Source of the DNA: Ceratothoa steindachneri
Lineage: Eukaryota; Arthropoda; Malacostraca; Isopoda; Cymothoidae
Assembly: GCA_963969495.1 (NCBI GenBank)
Contig: OZ018317.1
Span: 219,423,691-219,487,690, forward strand
Length of the DNA: 64,000 nt
Direction: 5' to 3'
Position 1 is the first letter of the stretch; the number at the start of each line of letters is the position of its first letter. The notes beneath the pieces were generated by a model. The model was not told where the DNA came from. It did no database searches and saw only the letters and a list, made by a program, of their open reading frames with translations. The position numbers and the translations under genes were made by a program. Below, one piece after another: positions 11,788-23,290 of this stretch.

Positions 11788-13300
11788 CTTAACTGTCGGC
11801 CTCCATTTTAAATACACTGATTCAGAAGAATTCGAAAGTGTTGGTCCACTCTTTTCAGCACGTGACCGGTATATTGGCAATTTTGGTTCAGATGTTGTTC
11901 TGTAGGTCTTCCAGGGTCTGTGGACGATTGTTATAAACCAGGCATTTGAGATAACCCTGTAGCGGGCCGAAAATCTATCCTTTAACCCCAATTGATCCAA
12001 CCAGCTTCCTACACTAATTCGGACGTGAGAAATCGAGGGAGAAATTAAACGGGTTGTATGTACAGTCCTTTATTTACAGGAAAAATATGGGGGTAAATAT
12101 TTACAAGAGATATGGGGTTAAATATCCTTGAGACAAATAATCCTATCTTATGAATACTATCAATCAATATATATACACGCTCAATTAGACTATTATATTT
12201 TAAAGAAAACAACTACCAAACTGAAAAAAAAACAATTCTATGTAAAATCGAACAACAAAAGGTATTTGCGACTACAAAAACAAACAGTAAATGTACAAAC
12301 AAAAAGATAAGGCCTCACGTGGTACCACAAAATCTTCGTAAAAATAAAACTGGCGTCTCCGAGCTCGGTATAATGCGATCTGGTCGCGTCTTGAGGCTAT
12401 CAAAGCTTTCTCTGTCCAGTCGGGACTAACAATAACTTATTGACGTACAAGGTATGTTGTATTTCAATATTGCAAATCTTACACTCTCAGCCACCCTTAT
12501 TGGAAGATTGTTACAAGTCAAGTACAATCTAACAGAGTATTTGAGTGGCTCTTTGTATGCAATAGACTGATATATCAAAACTACGCCTTTATAAAAGTTA
12601 ATTTAAGTAAAGAAAATCTCGTAAAATTTATCAGAGTGGCCTTTCGCAAATTTAGAATCAACAATTTGCTGAGGAAGAGAAAAAAAACCATTTTTTAAAA
12701 AAACATGAAAAACAATTATATATAAAAGAAAACGCCCGAAAAACATTCCCGTTCATACACACATTCTTACAGAGAAAAGGAGAGGGTATTGGGAAAGGGG
12801 TGGGAGAATGGCCCTTCACACACACTCACATTCGCTCCACCACAACCCCACATGAAATAATCACAGGGGGCTCAATCATGCCGGTTTACGTCACCTCTCA
12901 GGGAGATCAGTAGTCCGGGTAAAGCTTTTCTCAAAAAATCCATTAAAATCCTAGCGGTGTTGGTGGGGCCTCATCTTGCTGAAACCACACATTGTCCAGT
13001 TCCATTTATTCGAGAGCAGGCAAAAAAAACTCAGGAATCATTGTCAAATAACGGTCTGAATTAACGGTTAAAGCACGACTGTTTTCCTGAAAAAAGTAAG
13101 TGCCAATGAACCCTACTCTTGAAATTGAACACCATACCGTGACACGATCCGAATGAATAGCGTCTCATGAAGGTCCCTGGAATTTGTTTCACTCAAGTAC
13201 CGCATATTCTGTTTATTAACACAGCCACTAAGGTGAAAATGTGCCTATTCAGAGAAGAACACAACTGCGTCGTTGGGTAAGGTGACAACCAGCTGGTCAC
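11788..13300 (-). mobile_element. Mariner-like transposase relic, split by a solo LTR
   Basis: On the minus strand, 13300-12849 holds broken frames with HFHLSGCVNKQNMRYL, SRYGVQFQE, VNSDRYLTMIPEFFLPALE and DNVWFQQDEAP. This is the catalytic-core pattern of the mariner-like transposases I know from insects and other arthropods (IS630/Tc1/mariner superfamily). The C-terminal part lies at 11954-11788 (VYNNRPQTLEDLQNNI... NGGRQL). Between them sits the LTR at 11959-12844. Ignoring the LTR and one copy of the 4-base duplication, the frame runs straight through the junction with DYFMWGYLKCL. Stops and frameshifts elsewhere show it is dead. Terminal inverted repeats were not found. Confidence 0.8.
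11959..12844. mobile_element. Solo LTR 1 (886 bp), 4-bp target-site duplication ACCC
   Basis: Begins TGTAGCGGGCCGAAAATC and ends TTCGCTCCACCACA, so the termini are TG...CA. ACCC flanks it at 11955-11958 and 12845-12848. It is homologous along its length to the LTR at 22175-23077, sharing the two ends, a block around 12300-12400 (ctccgagctcg, gcgatc.ggtcgcgt) and the last ~120 bases. No internal coding region lies beside it. A 4-base duplication suggests a Ty3/gypsy-type integrase (inference). Confidence 0.85.
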
Positions 13301-13347
13301 ATGATGTTTTAGGGTTAGATAATCAATCATGTTCCGGCACCCAGTAA

Positions 13348-16300
13348 GGGGCGCGGCAATTTGCCATCCTGGACGCCGCACTGAAAGGACTTAGCGTGCC
13401 GTCTGGCTCCAGCTTAGCCTCTTCTCCTTCTTTCTGACAGCCTGTGTTTTTACCCTACTTCCTCACTTTCCCTACAACCTCTCCCACAATTTTCTCTGGT
13501 CGGTCTCTAATTTCACAGGGTATACGCCGAGCAGCTTCCTCTCATCCAACTATCCTGGATCGGGGCGGGGGGGGGGAACGTTCCCTCACCCTTGAGCTCC
13601 GGACTGGGGTGGTGGGTTTTTAACAACCTGCTTCATCCCCACCCACACATTCCTCACATCTCCTTTCCTTCTCCTTTCAATTTCTATCAATTTTACGCAG
13701 AGCCTAAGGCGGATCCGCCATGCTGATTGGCTGGCAGGCCATGAGGTGGGAGAAGTGACCTCAAATGGCGGCAGTTAGCTTTGCTGGCCCTGAATTCACC
13801 CCTCGCAGAACCGGCTACTGCGTGGGCTGGTTAGCATTTGCTTCCCGTATCAACAATAGGGTCACCATGCCCGATCATAATAAAAAAACCTTACCCTTTC
13901 TCCTTCACCAGCGACGAAGCCGCCTTCCAGCAGCTCCACGGAAAGAGGAGGCTTACTCCTCTCTTATGCTTACGGGTTCAGGGCGACTCCCTCTTTACAG
14001 TGGCAGTCCCCACTTTGCCTTCCAAGGAGACTGTCAATTTACGCAGGCAGGCGGCTCAATACGACCAACACCCTTACGGGGGCGAGGGAAGACATGGCCC
14101 GTCGGCCCGTGCACTCCAAAGTCCTGCGGGCCCATCTAACTTAAAGGGATTCACCGTACGTGCCGCCCCCCTCCTCTCTTCCCCAACGGATGCCAGTTCG
14201 CTGGCCAACGACGATATGGCCAAAGGTACCTCGAATGGGACCTGTGATGTCTTTTTTTTGGGGGGGGATATGGACCCTCCCCCTGAGATAGATATAGTCT
14301 ATGAGGTGACCTAGCACCAGATGGTAGGACAGAACCCGAGTGCATCGCTGTGAAAGCTTCTTATACGGCGCAGGCGCCCGAAGCCTTACAAGGAGTGGAG
14401 GAATCTCCTCCCCCGACTGATGCGCCTGTGACAGCCAATATCTTCTCCATTTCAGAGAAGGATCTTGCCGAGGCCGGCTCATCTGGACTAGGGGCTCCTA
14501 CGCGGAAGAGAGAAGCGGGTTCATTCCCCGCCTTCCTGTCCTAAAAAGAAAAGAAAGGAAACTGAAAGAAGACAAAAAGACTCGGGTGGGGAGGCTCCTT
14601 AACTTCCGCGAGAGCCGCGGGGACGAACGGGTCTGGTGACGTCTCAGTAAGCGACCAAGCCAAGATCGGCACGTCCGGCCTCGTTCGTTGCTCCCCCAGG
14701 AAGGAAGTCCCAGACTAAGACCAAAAGTGCGTAGATCAGAGCCTCGATTACGTCAGGGCCCCTCATTCCGAGGTTACCTGGCGTTTTTCTGCAAGCTGGT
14801 TTCAAAGGCATCCTTGTTATTCGCTCCGCTATGGCAGCATGTTGGCTAAGTGCAACATGATCCATCAGAGGAGAGAAAAAGCTAGTGTATTTGGTAGAGA
14901 GCCGAAGGTGGCCAGTTTATCGGACTGGAGACTTTTGGCGAATGAGACGAATCCCTCCAAGGCGGCCATGAATAGTGCCCTTCGGACACTCGATGGCAGG
15001 CTGGTTAGTGTGACGCCGTATCTACCATGATCTTCGTGAAAGGAGTAGTTTATGCGAGGAAACTCGTGGACTACTCCTTAGATGACATTACGTTAGAACT
15101 GGCCGACCATGGAGCAAACATGTGATGAGAAAACAATGAGGGGCCTCGAGAGCCTCCCCAACAGTCTTCGTCCCGTTTGACTGTGACAAGCTCTCCCCCC
15201 TCCCGAGTCTGTGCGTGCCGGTTGGTATCTCTACCGCGTGATGGCATTCGTGCCACTTCCGCGGAGGTGCTAATACTGTCATGGCTTCGGGCATACTAAT
15301 CAATCCTGTAGATGCGCAAAGTCGGGGTTACCTGAAATCTGTGTAAGTTGATCGAATGCCAAGTGTGTCAATTGCGGAAAGACGCGCCCCCCCCTCCCCC
15401 TGCTTCTTTGAAGCAATGTAAGAAGGAAATCCTGGCCGTTCAGGCCCAGGATCGTCTCTGATTTCGCGAGACAAAAGGACTGGGTCCTGGCGCGCTTGGC
15501 GCTACCTGGTACGTCATATTCCACAATGTTGAAAAGACACCCTCTGCTCCTGGCCCCTCCAGGCCTACGAGACGGTCGTTTCCGCGCCCATTCGGTACCG
15601 TTCTGCGGATTCTACCCACCCCGAGCCCCGGCTAAAACCAGGGCTTCCCTCCCCCCCTTCTCCCAGCGTGACCATTTTCCGTAAGGCGAAACGGCCACGC
15701 GCCATAACGAGTTGTTAGACTTACAGGAGACAACACCCCTGAAGTTGGTCGCCATCTTCCCCGATTCCTAAAGCTACCCCCCGAAAGGAGGTCAGCAGCA
15801 AAGGAGGTGTGGCTCCTTCGCCCATGCCCAGTGGTGGGCTGGGTGGCTCGGAGACTGTGGATCCTCCAAAAGAGGGGCCACAGCCTCCGAAGCCGCAACG
15901 CACGCCTAAGGTTTGAGGTGGAGGGAGGAAAAGATTCGCATGGCGAGGCTAACATCCGCCAACAAGTCCTCGAAGGCGCCAGTTCACCGCATTGTCCGGC
16001 CAACCGCGCCTGGAGTTCTGCCTCCGGGAAGCGTACGTTCATTCCCGTGACGGTCGTTTCTTCGAAGAGGGCGCGCTGCATCTCCTCCGAGCTAGGCCTG
16101 GAGGGCACATCCCTTTAATGCAATTGCCGCGGACTTTGGGCCAACTGAGAGGAGCTGAAGAGGCTCTTCTCCTTCTGTTCTCCGTAGGCTATCTTTTTGC
16201 AGGAGACCATTCTGGGCGCACGCTCCCTGCCCACCCTCCCGGTGTATAACTTCTTTCGGAACCCACCACCAATGAATGGGCGCCAGGCAGGAATATGCAC

Positions 16301-16554
16301 GATTTAGACCCGGCATGATGTCTCTGTTCTTCTCTCCTTGCTCTAGATACCTTCTTTCAGGCAGCAGCTGTGTAGCTGCACTTTGATAGGCTGTATACTG
16401 TTATTTTCGCGTACATTCCACCGTCAGCCGACTTGATACGAGGGACTTCCGCCACGTCGTGGCACGGTTGCTGAGGCCCTTTCTCTTGCTCTGGGATTTG
16501 AACGGGAGACCGCACCTCTGGGAAGACTACTCGATCAATCACATGGGTCAGGTC
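13348..16554 (+). mobile_element. LINE copy B: 5' UTR, ORF1 and start of ORF2, 3'-truncated, heavily mutated
   Basis: The 5' UTR begins TAAGGGGCGCGGC at 13348 and runs to ATG at 13867 (MPDHNKK). ORF1 homology continues to about 16100 in many short frames: FSISEKDLAEAG at 14440, the FKRFLVIRS region near 14800, zinc-knuckle remnants at 15260-15420. Endonuclease homology starts near 16105 (gcaattgccgcggac), and recognisable sequence stops near 16554 within LWDLNGRPHLWEDYSIN. Everything 3' of that (RT, RNase H) is missing; the sequence changes abruptly to another element. Many frameshifts make it an old copy. Confidence 0.85.
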
Positions 16555-17050
16555 ATTCTTAGAGCCATCCCCAGGTGGAGCCTTAATTTCGTTCGGCCAG
16601 TAGGCCAGTTTGCGTATAACAGCGTACACCTGGTCATACCCCAACAATAACATTGTAACTATTCGGCCGATTCTAACGAAATTTGAAACCCTTATGTTGT
16701 TTTACATTCTCTCTTGCATGATAGAATTGCCAAGCTCCTCCCATGGATTTTCCGGGAATTATTGAAAGTTTTGTAGGTCGTAAGGTCATAAATCAGAATA
16801 ACTCAATGGGGGACTGCTCCTTCTCAATCTGCGCCCCTAAGTTGTGGAATGCTCTTGCTGCTGAAATCAGGTCTTCTCCCTCTCTTACCACATTTAAGCG
16901 TCTCCTGAAAACGCATCTTTTCAGAATTGCCTTCTCCCCCTCTTGAATTTCCATTGAATTTCCATTCTCATCTCAGCACAACGTGCGCTCTGGGAAGGCC
17001 TCAGGCATTGAAGAGCGCATTACAAAAGACTTATTATTATTATTATAACT
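16555..17050 (+). mobile_element. 3' end of an L2/CR1-like LINE with (ATT)n tail
   Basis: An open stretch at 16800-16946 codes GDCSFSICAPKLWNALAAEI and TFKRLLKTHLFRIAF, the very common C-terminal end of L2/CR1/Rex-type RTs (GDRAFSxxAPKLWN... TFKxxLKTxLF). It is followed by a 3' UTR with agcgcattacaaaagac and an ATT microsatellite at about 17030-17046, as in this group. It stops about 85 bases before protease exon 1. The stretch 16555-16690 is not classified. Confidence 0.75.
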
Positions 17051-17133
17051 GAGAACACGTGACATTTTAGTCAGCAGACCTTGTTTTGTTTAAATCGCCC
17101 AATCGAACTATAATATTCTCTCTTGGTTTGCAG

Positions 17134-17225
17134 GTATTTGGTTGGTTCGTGCTGCAAGTTAGAATCAAACACATCTCACATAGTGACTCCGATACCAGAC
17201 GTAGACAATGAAATCAGTGAGACAG
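17134..17225 (+). CDS. Exon 1 in window of Stubble/filzig-type serine protease (end of cysteine-knot segment)
   Basis: The exon is 92 bases, bounded by a pyrimidine-rich acceptor (...ttggtttgcag) and a donor GTGAGT. It enters in phase 2 and leaves in phase 1. The peptide starts YLVGSCCKL and continues into an acidic, Thr/Ser/Pro-containing stretch. A [FY]xxGSCC end is what I know from the N-terminal disulfide-knotted segment of arthropod Stubble/filzig-like proteases (family knowledge from memory, not a search). The last base G joins the first two bases of the next exon to give an Asp codon, so the junction is in frame. The exon before it, which should carry the rest of the knot, is not recognisable in this window. 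The ORF is too short to appear as an open frame on its own, so the call rests on splice signals, phase and motif. Confidence 0.8.
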
Positions 17226-18298
17226 GTGAGTTTATTTGCCATCGGAAAAATTTAGAATATACTCCCTGCAGCAAGCATTAGGGGGAGGGGATATTCATCG
17301 GTGAAAATATGGCGTCCGGAGGGTCGAACCGCCCACGTTTGGAGGTTAAATCTTTACGTTTTCGGTGAGAAGCGAAGTGTGAAATTTTGGTTTGGTTAAT
17401 CTAAACTAACAATAATGTGACAACATAATTATTTTAACTTTTGTTTTGTTACGCAATCAAATTATTTTCTTTATTTTATTATCCGTACCCTCCCTGCCCT
17501 TTTTTTAGGCTGTCTCCTATTAAACTTAACAACCTTGCCTTCATTTCAGGTTCTCTTCTATTATACTTAGTTGAAACTTGGCTTTGAAAGGGCCTGAGTT
17601 CACTTCGTATTTCTTTCTTTCTATGAATTAATGCACTCCGTAGTGAGGCGTATTACCTACCTTGGTGATCTTTCAAAATTGACCATGCCTTCTTTATTTT
17701 ATTGCCTTCTCCACGGTGTTAGCTTCTACGGTTGGATTGCACTAGGTTCAACTTTAAATTTAACCAGGAAAAAGGAACTGCTTTCCTGTTTCCTACACAA
17801 GCGAGCAAACATTGGGAATTCACTCGTTTTAGAAGCGATCCCCCAACAAATTGATTATTTGCCTACACGAAATCAACATTAAAAAAAAAGCATGAAGGGA
17901 CCACTCAAAGTTAACTATTCACTCGATCGGTTCTTAAGCCCGGACTTGGACTTGTTATTGACTCGGTTTCCCGCTCAATCTTTCCCAAACGTCAACCACT
18001 TTTAATGTGGGAGCTTATGAATTTACCTTTGGTATTGGCTCAATATGTAATTTCTAATTCAAATTCCCATAAAAAATACGCAAATCTTATGTTCTCTGAT
18101 CTCTCTTAGCAAACAGCTGAACCTTAAAATATGTCCACCTGGAGATTTTTACTAAGGATCCCTGATTTTCAGTTGTTTTAACGCCCTTTTATCCCCACTT
18201 TGGTTACCAGCCTCTATAGTAAAATAAATTCGGGAGAGTTTTGTGTGTTGTAGACCTTAGCTTCTGTGGTCCTCAACCTCTTTGCATCCTCTTTCTAG
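17226..18298 (+). other. Intron 1 of the protease gene
   Basis: A GT-AG intron of 1073 bases, AT-rich. I see no clear element. An open frame at 17631-17882 has a faint resemblance to the end region of a LINE reverse transcriptase, but it is too weak to call. Confidence 0.7.
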
Positions 18299-20827
18299 AC
18301 ATTGTTCCGGTCTCGCCTCTCGACCTTAGTGGGATTCTCACCATAACTGAGGCATCGAATGGCCAGAAGCCTGAAGACTCGGCCATCGAGAAGGAATCAC
18401 AAACCGCTCCAGGTATCCCCCACCCGAGTAGTTCCTCCAATAGCTCAACCTCCTCTAGCGCAACTCCTGGCACTCTAATATCAAGCACTTCTAGCACATT
18501 AGAAACAAATGGCACCTTTGGCACCGTAGAATCAAATGCGTCCGATAGTTCCACGGATTACTCGAATTTGCCCGGATTTAATATTTCAGGAGATCTCAAG
18601 TATCCAGACATTATAGAGAGCAGTACCATGAATGAAACGGTCTCCCACACCGGGGTTTCTCAGACATCAGACCAAGACACACTTTCGTTAAGTTCTGGGA
18701 ATGACACTTTTCAGAGTGGGAGTGGGCTGAATTCAGGAGGGGGGGCTGCGGAATCCAACATTACTTTGAGTGACGTGGAACAAGCCATCTTGTTCCCAAT
18801 CAAAGAGAACGAAGAGGCAATGCTAGGGTCGTCATACCCCAGTATTCCAGGTACTCAGAATGAAACCATCAGTGAAGAACTTCCGGACTTCGCACCGCAC
18901 CCCCAACACACAACGGACGATTCGGCAGAGCAACTTGATCAACAACAAACGAAACCGCTACAAACAGAACATTTACAACTTGATCATCAGATGGATCTAG
19001 ATAAGCCTCTAACAGAGCAATCAGATCAGATACTGCACGAATTTGAGCAGCAAGATCACATACAATCCAAGCCAGAGCAACCAGATTATTTACAACCAGA
19101 GTCACAGCAACCCGATCATTTACAACCCGAGTCGCAGCAACCCGATCATTTACAACCTGATCATTTACAACCCGAGTCGCAGCAACCCGATCATTTACAA
19201 CCCGAGTCACAGAAACCCGATCATTTACAACCCGAGTCGCAGCAACCCGATCATTTACAACCCGAGTCGCAGCAACCCGATCATTTACAACCCGAGCCAC
19301 AGAAACCCGATCATTTACAACCAGAGTCGCAGCAACCCAAACCACAGCAACCCGAGCCACAGCAACCCAAGCCACAGCAACCCGAGCCACAGCAACCCGA
19401 GCCGCAGCAACCTGAGCCACAGCAACCCGAGCCACAGCAACCCGAGCCACAGCAACCCGAGCCACAGCAACCTCAACCACAACAACCCGAGTCACAGAAA
19501 CCCGATCATTTACAACCCGAGTCGCAGCAACCCGATCATTTACAACCCGAGTCACAGCAACCCGATCATTTACAACCCGAGTCACAGCAACCCGATCATT
19601 TACAACCCGAATCGCAGCAACCTGATCATTTAAAACCCGAGTCGCAGCAACCCGATCATTTAAAACCCGAGTCACAGAAACCCGATCATTTAAAACCCGA
19701 GTCACAGAAACCCGAGTTGCAGAAACCCGATCATTTACAACCCGATCATCTACAACCCGATCATCTACAACCCGATCATCTACAACCCGATCGCATTCAC
19801 ACTGACTCGCAGCAGCCGGAATCTGCACTGCCTGACCAACATCAACCAGGTCATATGCAATCCCCCCTACCGCAGCTAGAACATATGCAACCCGAGTCAT
19901 TGGACCCGGATAACATACAATCCAAACCAGAACAACCAGAACACATGCAACCTCATCCAGAGCAACTAGATAACCTAGAAAATGAGCTACAACAACCTGA
20001 TCACTTACAACCCGGGACAGAACCTGAGCCACAAGACCCAGATCATCTCCAACCCGAGCTACAGCAACCAAGTTACATACCAACCAACCCACAGCAACCA
20101 GATTACATACCAACTGAGCCACAGCAACCAGATTACACGCAATCTCACCCGCTGCAACCAGAAAACGTACAATCCGATTTACTGAAGCCAGATCACATGC
20201 AGCCTCACCCTGAACAAGCAGATCATATGCGACCCGATCCACAGCAACCGGATTATGCACAGCCGGAACCAGAAAAAATTGACCCCCTTCACCCAGATCA
20301 GCAAAATATAGCCCCTCAACAGCCAGACAAACCACTGACTGAAGATTTAGAACATGATCACCAGCAACATTCTCACCACCAACCAATTGATCAACAACAA
20401 CCAGATCAGCAGCAACCAGGCCAAGGAGTTTTACAGTACCCTTTAGCCAGTACATTTACTCCTCTTCTCGTTGTTAGCCCAGAATTGCCCCAAACAGAAA
20501 ATCCTTTGGCACACATCAGTCTAAGTGGGAATGAAATTGATAATGCGGAAGATGGAGTCATCAGGGATGTTGCAACAACTGATGCTCCGCCAACAGCAGA
20601 TATTTTTCAACCAAATAATTTAACAGAGGCCATATCAAATATCTCGCCAATTTCGGACGAGGTAGGCCACACTATTGCCGAAGGTGCATCATCGAATGAT
20701 TCATTTGACACACCACAGGTTGAAACTGTTGAAAGGATAACCCAACAACCAAATTTTAGCTTAAACTCATCCCAAGATGGAATGGAAAAGCCCGGCAGCT
20801 TGTCTCCCCATGATGTAAGCGTCGGAG
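18299..20827 (+). CDS. Exon 2: large mucin-like, Gln/Pro repeat linker of the serine protease
   Basis: The exon is 2529 bases, 843 codons without a stop, phase 1 in and phase 1 out (acceptor ctctttctag, donor GTGAGT). The first ~260 codons are Ser/Thr/Gly/Asn-rich with many N-glycosylation sequons (NSS, NGT, NAS, NET, NIT). The centre is a tandem array of the decapeptide PDHLQPESQQ and shorter QPEPQ units. The last ~130 codons return to an acidic Ser/Thr/Asn-rich sequence. This looks like an extracellular stalk between the N-terminal knot and the catalytic domain, as in other arthropod multidomain proteases with long low-complexity linkers. The open frame also runs upstream to 18241, but the acceptor at 18297-18298 and the phase match to the previous exon set the start. 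The long antisense open frame over this exon is a by-product of the repeat. Confidence 0.85.
19066..20440 (+). repeat. In-frame coding minisatellite (30-bp and 15-bp units) inside exon 2
   Basis: From about 19090 to 19790 a 30-base unit coding PDHLQPESQQ repeats with few changes. Changes such as Gln to Lys (cagcaa to cagaaa) and Gln to Lys before Pro recur between units. Between about 19336 and 19490 the unit shortens to 15 bases coding QPEPQ or QPKPQ. Near 19737-19790 a 15-base PDHLQ unit runs alone. From there to 20440 the units are diverged but keep the spacing of Pro-Asp and Gln. All units are multiples of three bases, so gain or loss of units keeps the frame. This predicts length variation between individuals. 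Confidence 0.9.
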
Positions 20828-21117
20828 GTGAGTGACGATGTTTCGTATCAGGTGGTGGATGTATTTATTTTTATTCATACTTCGTTAAAACTATTTATTT
20901 AAACTTAAATAGCAGCTTAAACCCACCTAAAACAAAATCAGCAAAACAGTATCCTCTTCTAAATGATTGGTGACATTTCATTAAAATGAGTTAAAAATAA
21001 ACTACTTAGTAGTTTTTCTCATAGGTTGTCTGACAACCCCAGCAATACGCAAACCATATACAGCTTATTACAATAATATAATCATTTTAAAATAAGGTAT
21101 CCTATCATTATTCCCTG
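20828..21117 (+). other. Start of intron 2 of the protease gene
   Basis: AT-rich sequence after the exon 2 donor. No gene or element was recognised before the 5' end of LINE copy C. Confidence 0.6.
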
Positions 21118-22095
21118 TAAGGGGCACGGTGATATGCTTTTATGGCCGCCGTGCTAATGGGACTCAGCGCCCCGTCAGGCCCCAGCTTAGCCTCTTCTCC
21201 GACTTTCTGATACCCTGTCATCTTACCCTGCTTCCTGAATTTCCATACAACCTCTCCCACAACCTTCTCTGGAGGGCTTCTAATTTCACACCGTAGATAC
21301 GGACCATTTGCCTCTCACCCAACCATCCCAGAACGGGGCTGAGGGAGGAGGGAACAAACTCCCCTCATCGATGGTTCGGGGTGGTCGGTTTTTAACAACT
21401 TGCTCTATACCCACCCATACCCTCCTCACATACCCTTTCTCTCTCTTTTCACTAACTATCCATTCTTACACCGTGACAATGGTGGAGCCGCCATGTCGAT
21501 GGGCTGCCAGTTCACTAGGCTTGAGGAGTGGCCTCAAATGGGGGAAGGTGGTTATGCCGGCCCCGTGTCATACCTCGCAGAGCGGGCTACTGCGTAGGGT
21601 GATTAGCGTTTGAGTCCCGTGAAAATACCAGCGTCGCCATGCCCATGAATGAAAGAAACAAAAAAACTCTCTCTCCCCCTTTCACCTTAACCAGCAAAGG
21701 AGCCGCCTTCGGCCAGCTTTACCGAATAAATGGAGATCCACACCCCTTGTGCTTCCACAGGGGACCTTCCAAAACTCTTTGACCGGAGAAGAGGCTTACT
21801 CCTCTCCTATTCCTTCTCTGGAGTCGCCCTTGAATGATTCTCTCTCTCCAACGGCAGTCCCCCTTTTACTTTTCAAGCGAACTGCCAAGAAAGCAGGCAG
21901 GCGGCCCATACATGACCGCTCTCGGTGGGAGCGGCTTGATAGGGCCAACGACCTTAAGGGACAGCAGGACCGGTCGGCCCCTGCCCCATATATCCTACTT
22001 GCGGGTGAAACCAGCTTGCAAAGGGACAATATATCTGCCCCCCTCTCTTCCCCCGACGAATGCCGGTTCGCCAACATAAGACAAGGCAAAAGCTT

Positions 22096-23290
22096 TCTCG
22101 AATGGGATCCGTGATATGTTTGGGGGGGAGGGCTACATGGAGGCCACCAAAAAAATGAAAATGATCCCTGAGGTTGTAGCGGGCCGAAAATCTATCCTCT
22201 AACCCCAATCGATCCAACCCGTTTCCTACACTAATTTGGACGTGAAAAATCGAGGGAGAAATGAAACGAATTGTATGTACAGTCCTTTACTAAAAAAAAA
22301 AATAAGGGGTAAATATTTACAAGAGATCTCGTTACTTATGCACACAAATAAAATATATGAGATTCATAAATTTACAATTACAATATATACAAGATAAAAA
22401 CACAGTCCTATAACCAAACGAAATTTTATCTAAACAATCCAAGACTGAATCAGTTGAGCTAACAAAACAAAAATATTTACAAAAGTACTTACAACTAAAC
22501 CAAGAGACAAAGAAGAAACAAAAAGAGATAAATGAGCAAACAAAACCGGTATGTAATCCTATAAAGAGGCCTAGCACTCTGGATCCAACAAAAAGAAAAG
22601 GCCTCACGTTTTATCCCCGGGGGAAGCCCTGCCGGCTGCCACTCGTTTTTTCACAATTTGCAGAGGTCGAGCAAAGCTGGCGCCTCCGAGCTCGATATAA
22701 TTATTATTGCGATCCGGTCGCGTATTGAGGCTATATAAAAAAACCCTCCTCTCCAACCAATCATTAATCAGTCAAGGATGATGGCAATTTCATTTATATT
22801 ACTTCCTATTCTTATAATGTCAGCCACTTTTTACCACGGGAAGTAATATTTATCTATTGAAATTTAATAGTGGTGGTGCAAAAAAACAACTACGTAAGTA
22901 GCTGAGGAAGAGAGAATTTTTTTTAGACCATTCTTGAAAATCAATTATATATATAAAAAACCAAAAAAAAACAAAACATTGCCATTCACACACACATTCT
23001 TACAGAGGGAGGGAGAGGGTATTGGAAAAGGGGTAGGAGAATGGCCCTTCACACACACTCTCATTCGCTTCACCACAAGGTGACCTAGCCCAAGACTAGC
23101 ATCTTCCTTTGAGTCGAACCCGGGCTCGATGCCAAGCACAAGAAAGAGGTTCCTCGAATGGGATCCGTGATATCTTTGTGGGAGGCGGCCACATGGAGGC
23201 CTCCTAGAGATGGACATGGTCCCTGAGGTGACTCAATCCAAGACTGTAGCATCTTCCATTGGGTCGAACCCGTGTTCGGTGCCAAGCACA
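22096..23290 (+). repeat. Tandem duplication of a LINE gag segment, one unit carrying the solo LTR
   Basis: Without the LTR, the stretch from ctcgaatgggatccgtgatat at 22098 to gccaagcaca near 23140 is repeated directly from ctcgaatgggatccgtgatat at 23154 to gccaagcaca near 23290. Other LINE copies have this gag segment once. The two units differ at many positions. Confidence 0.75.
22175..23077. mobile_element. Solo LTR 2 (903 bp), 4-bp target-site duplication AGGT
   Basis: TG...CA termini (TGTAGCGGGCCGAAAATC ... TTCGCTTCACCACA), flanked by AGGT at 22171-22174 and 23078-23081. Same family as the LTR at 11959-12844. It sits in LINE gag sequence: the flanks read ccctgaggt on the left and aggtgacc on the right, which together rebuild the LINE sequence seen uninterrupted near 23219. 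Confidence 0.88.

Noticed and set aside
17631..17882. 83-codon open frame in intron 1 as a gene or RT end
   Set aside because: Only a vague likeness to LINE RT thumbs; no motif strong enough.
19043..19633. 196-codon open frame in a second plus frame (Asn/Pro/Ser/Ile repeat)
   Set aside because: Frame-shifted shadow of the same minisatellite.
19066..20440. Regular repeat that could be mistaken for a CRISPR-like array
   Set aside because: Units are contiguous, in frame and coding, with no unique spacers, in a eukaryotic exon.
18869..20455. 528-codon open frame on the minus strand across exon 2
   Set aside because: It exists because the coding repeat lacks stop patterns in antisense. The protein is a Val/Arg/Asn/Asp repeat, the mirror of the sense repeat. 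The sense frame has splice and phase support.
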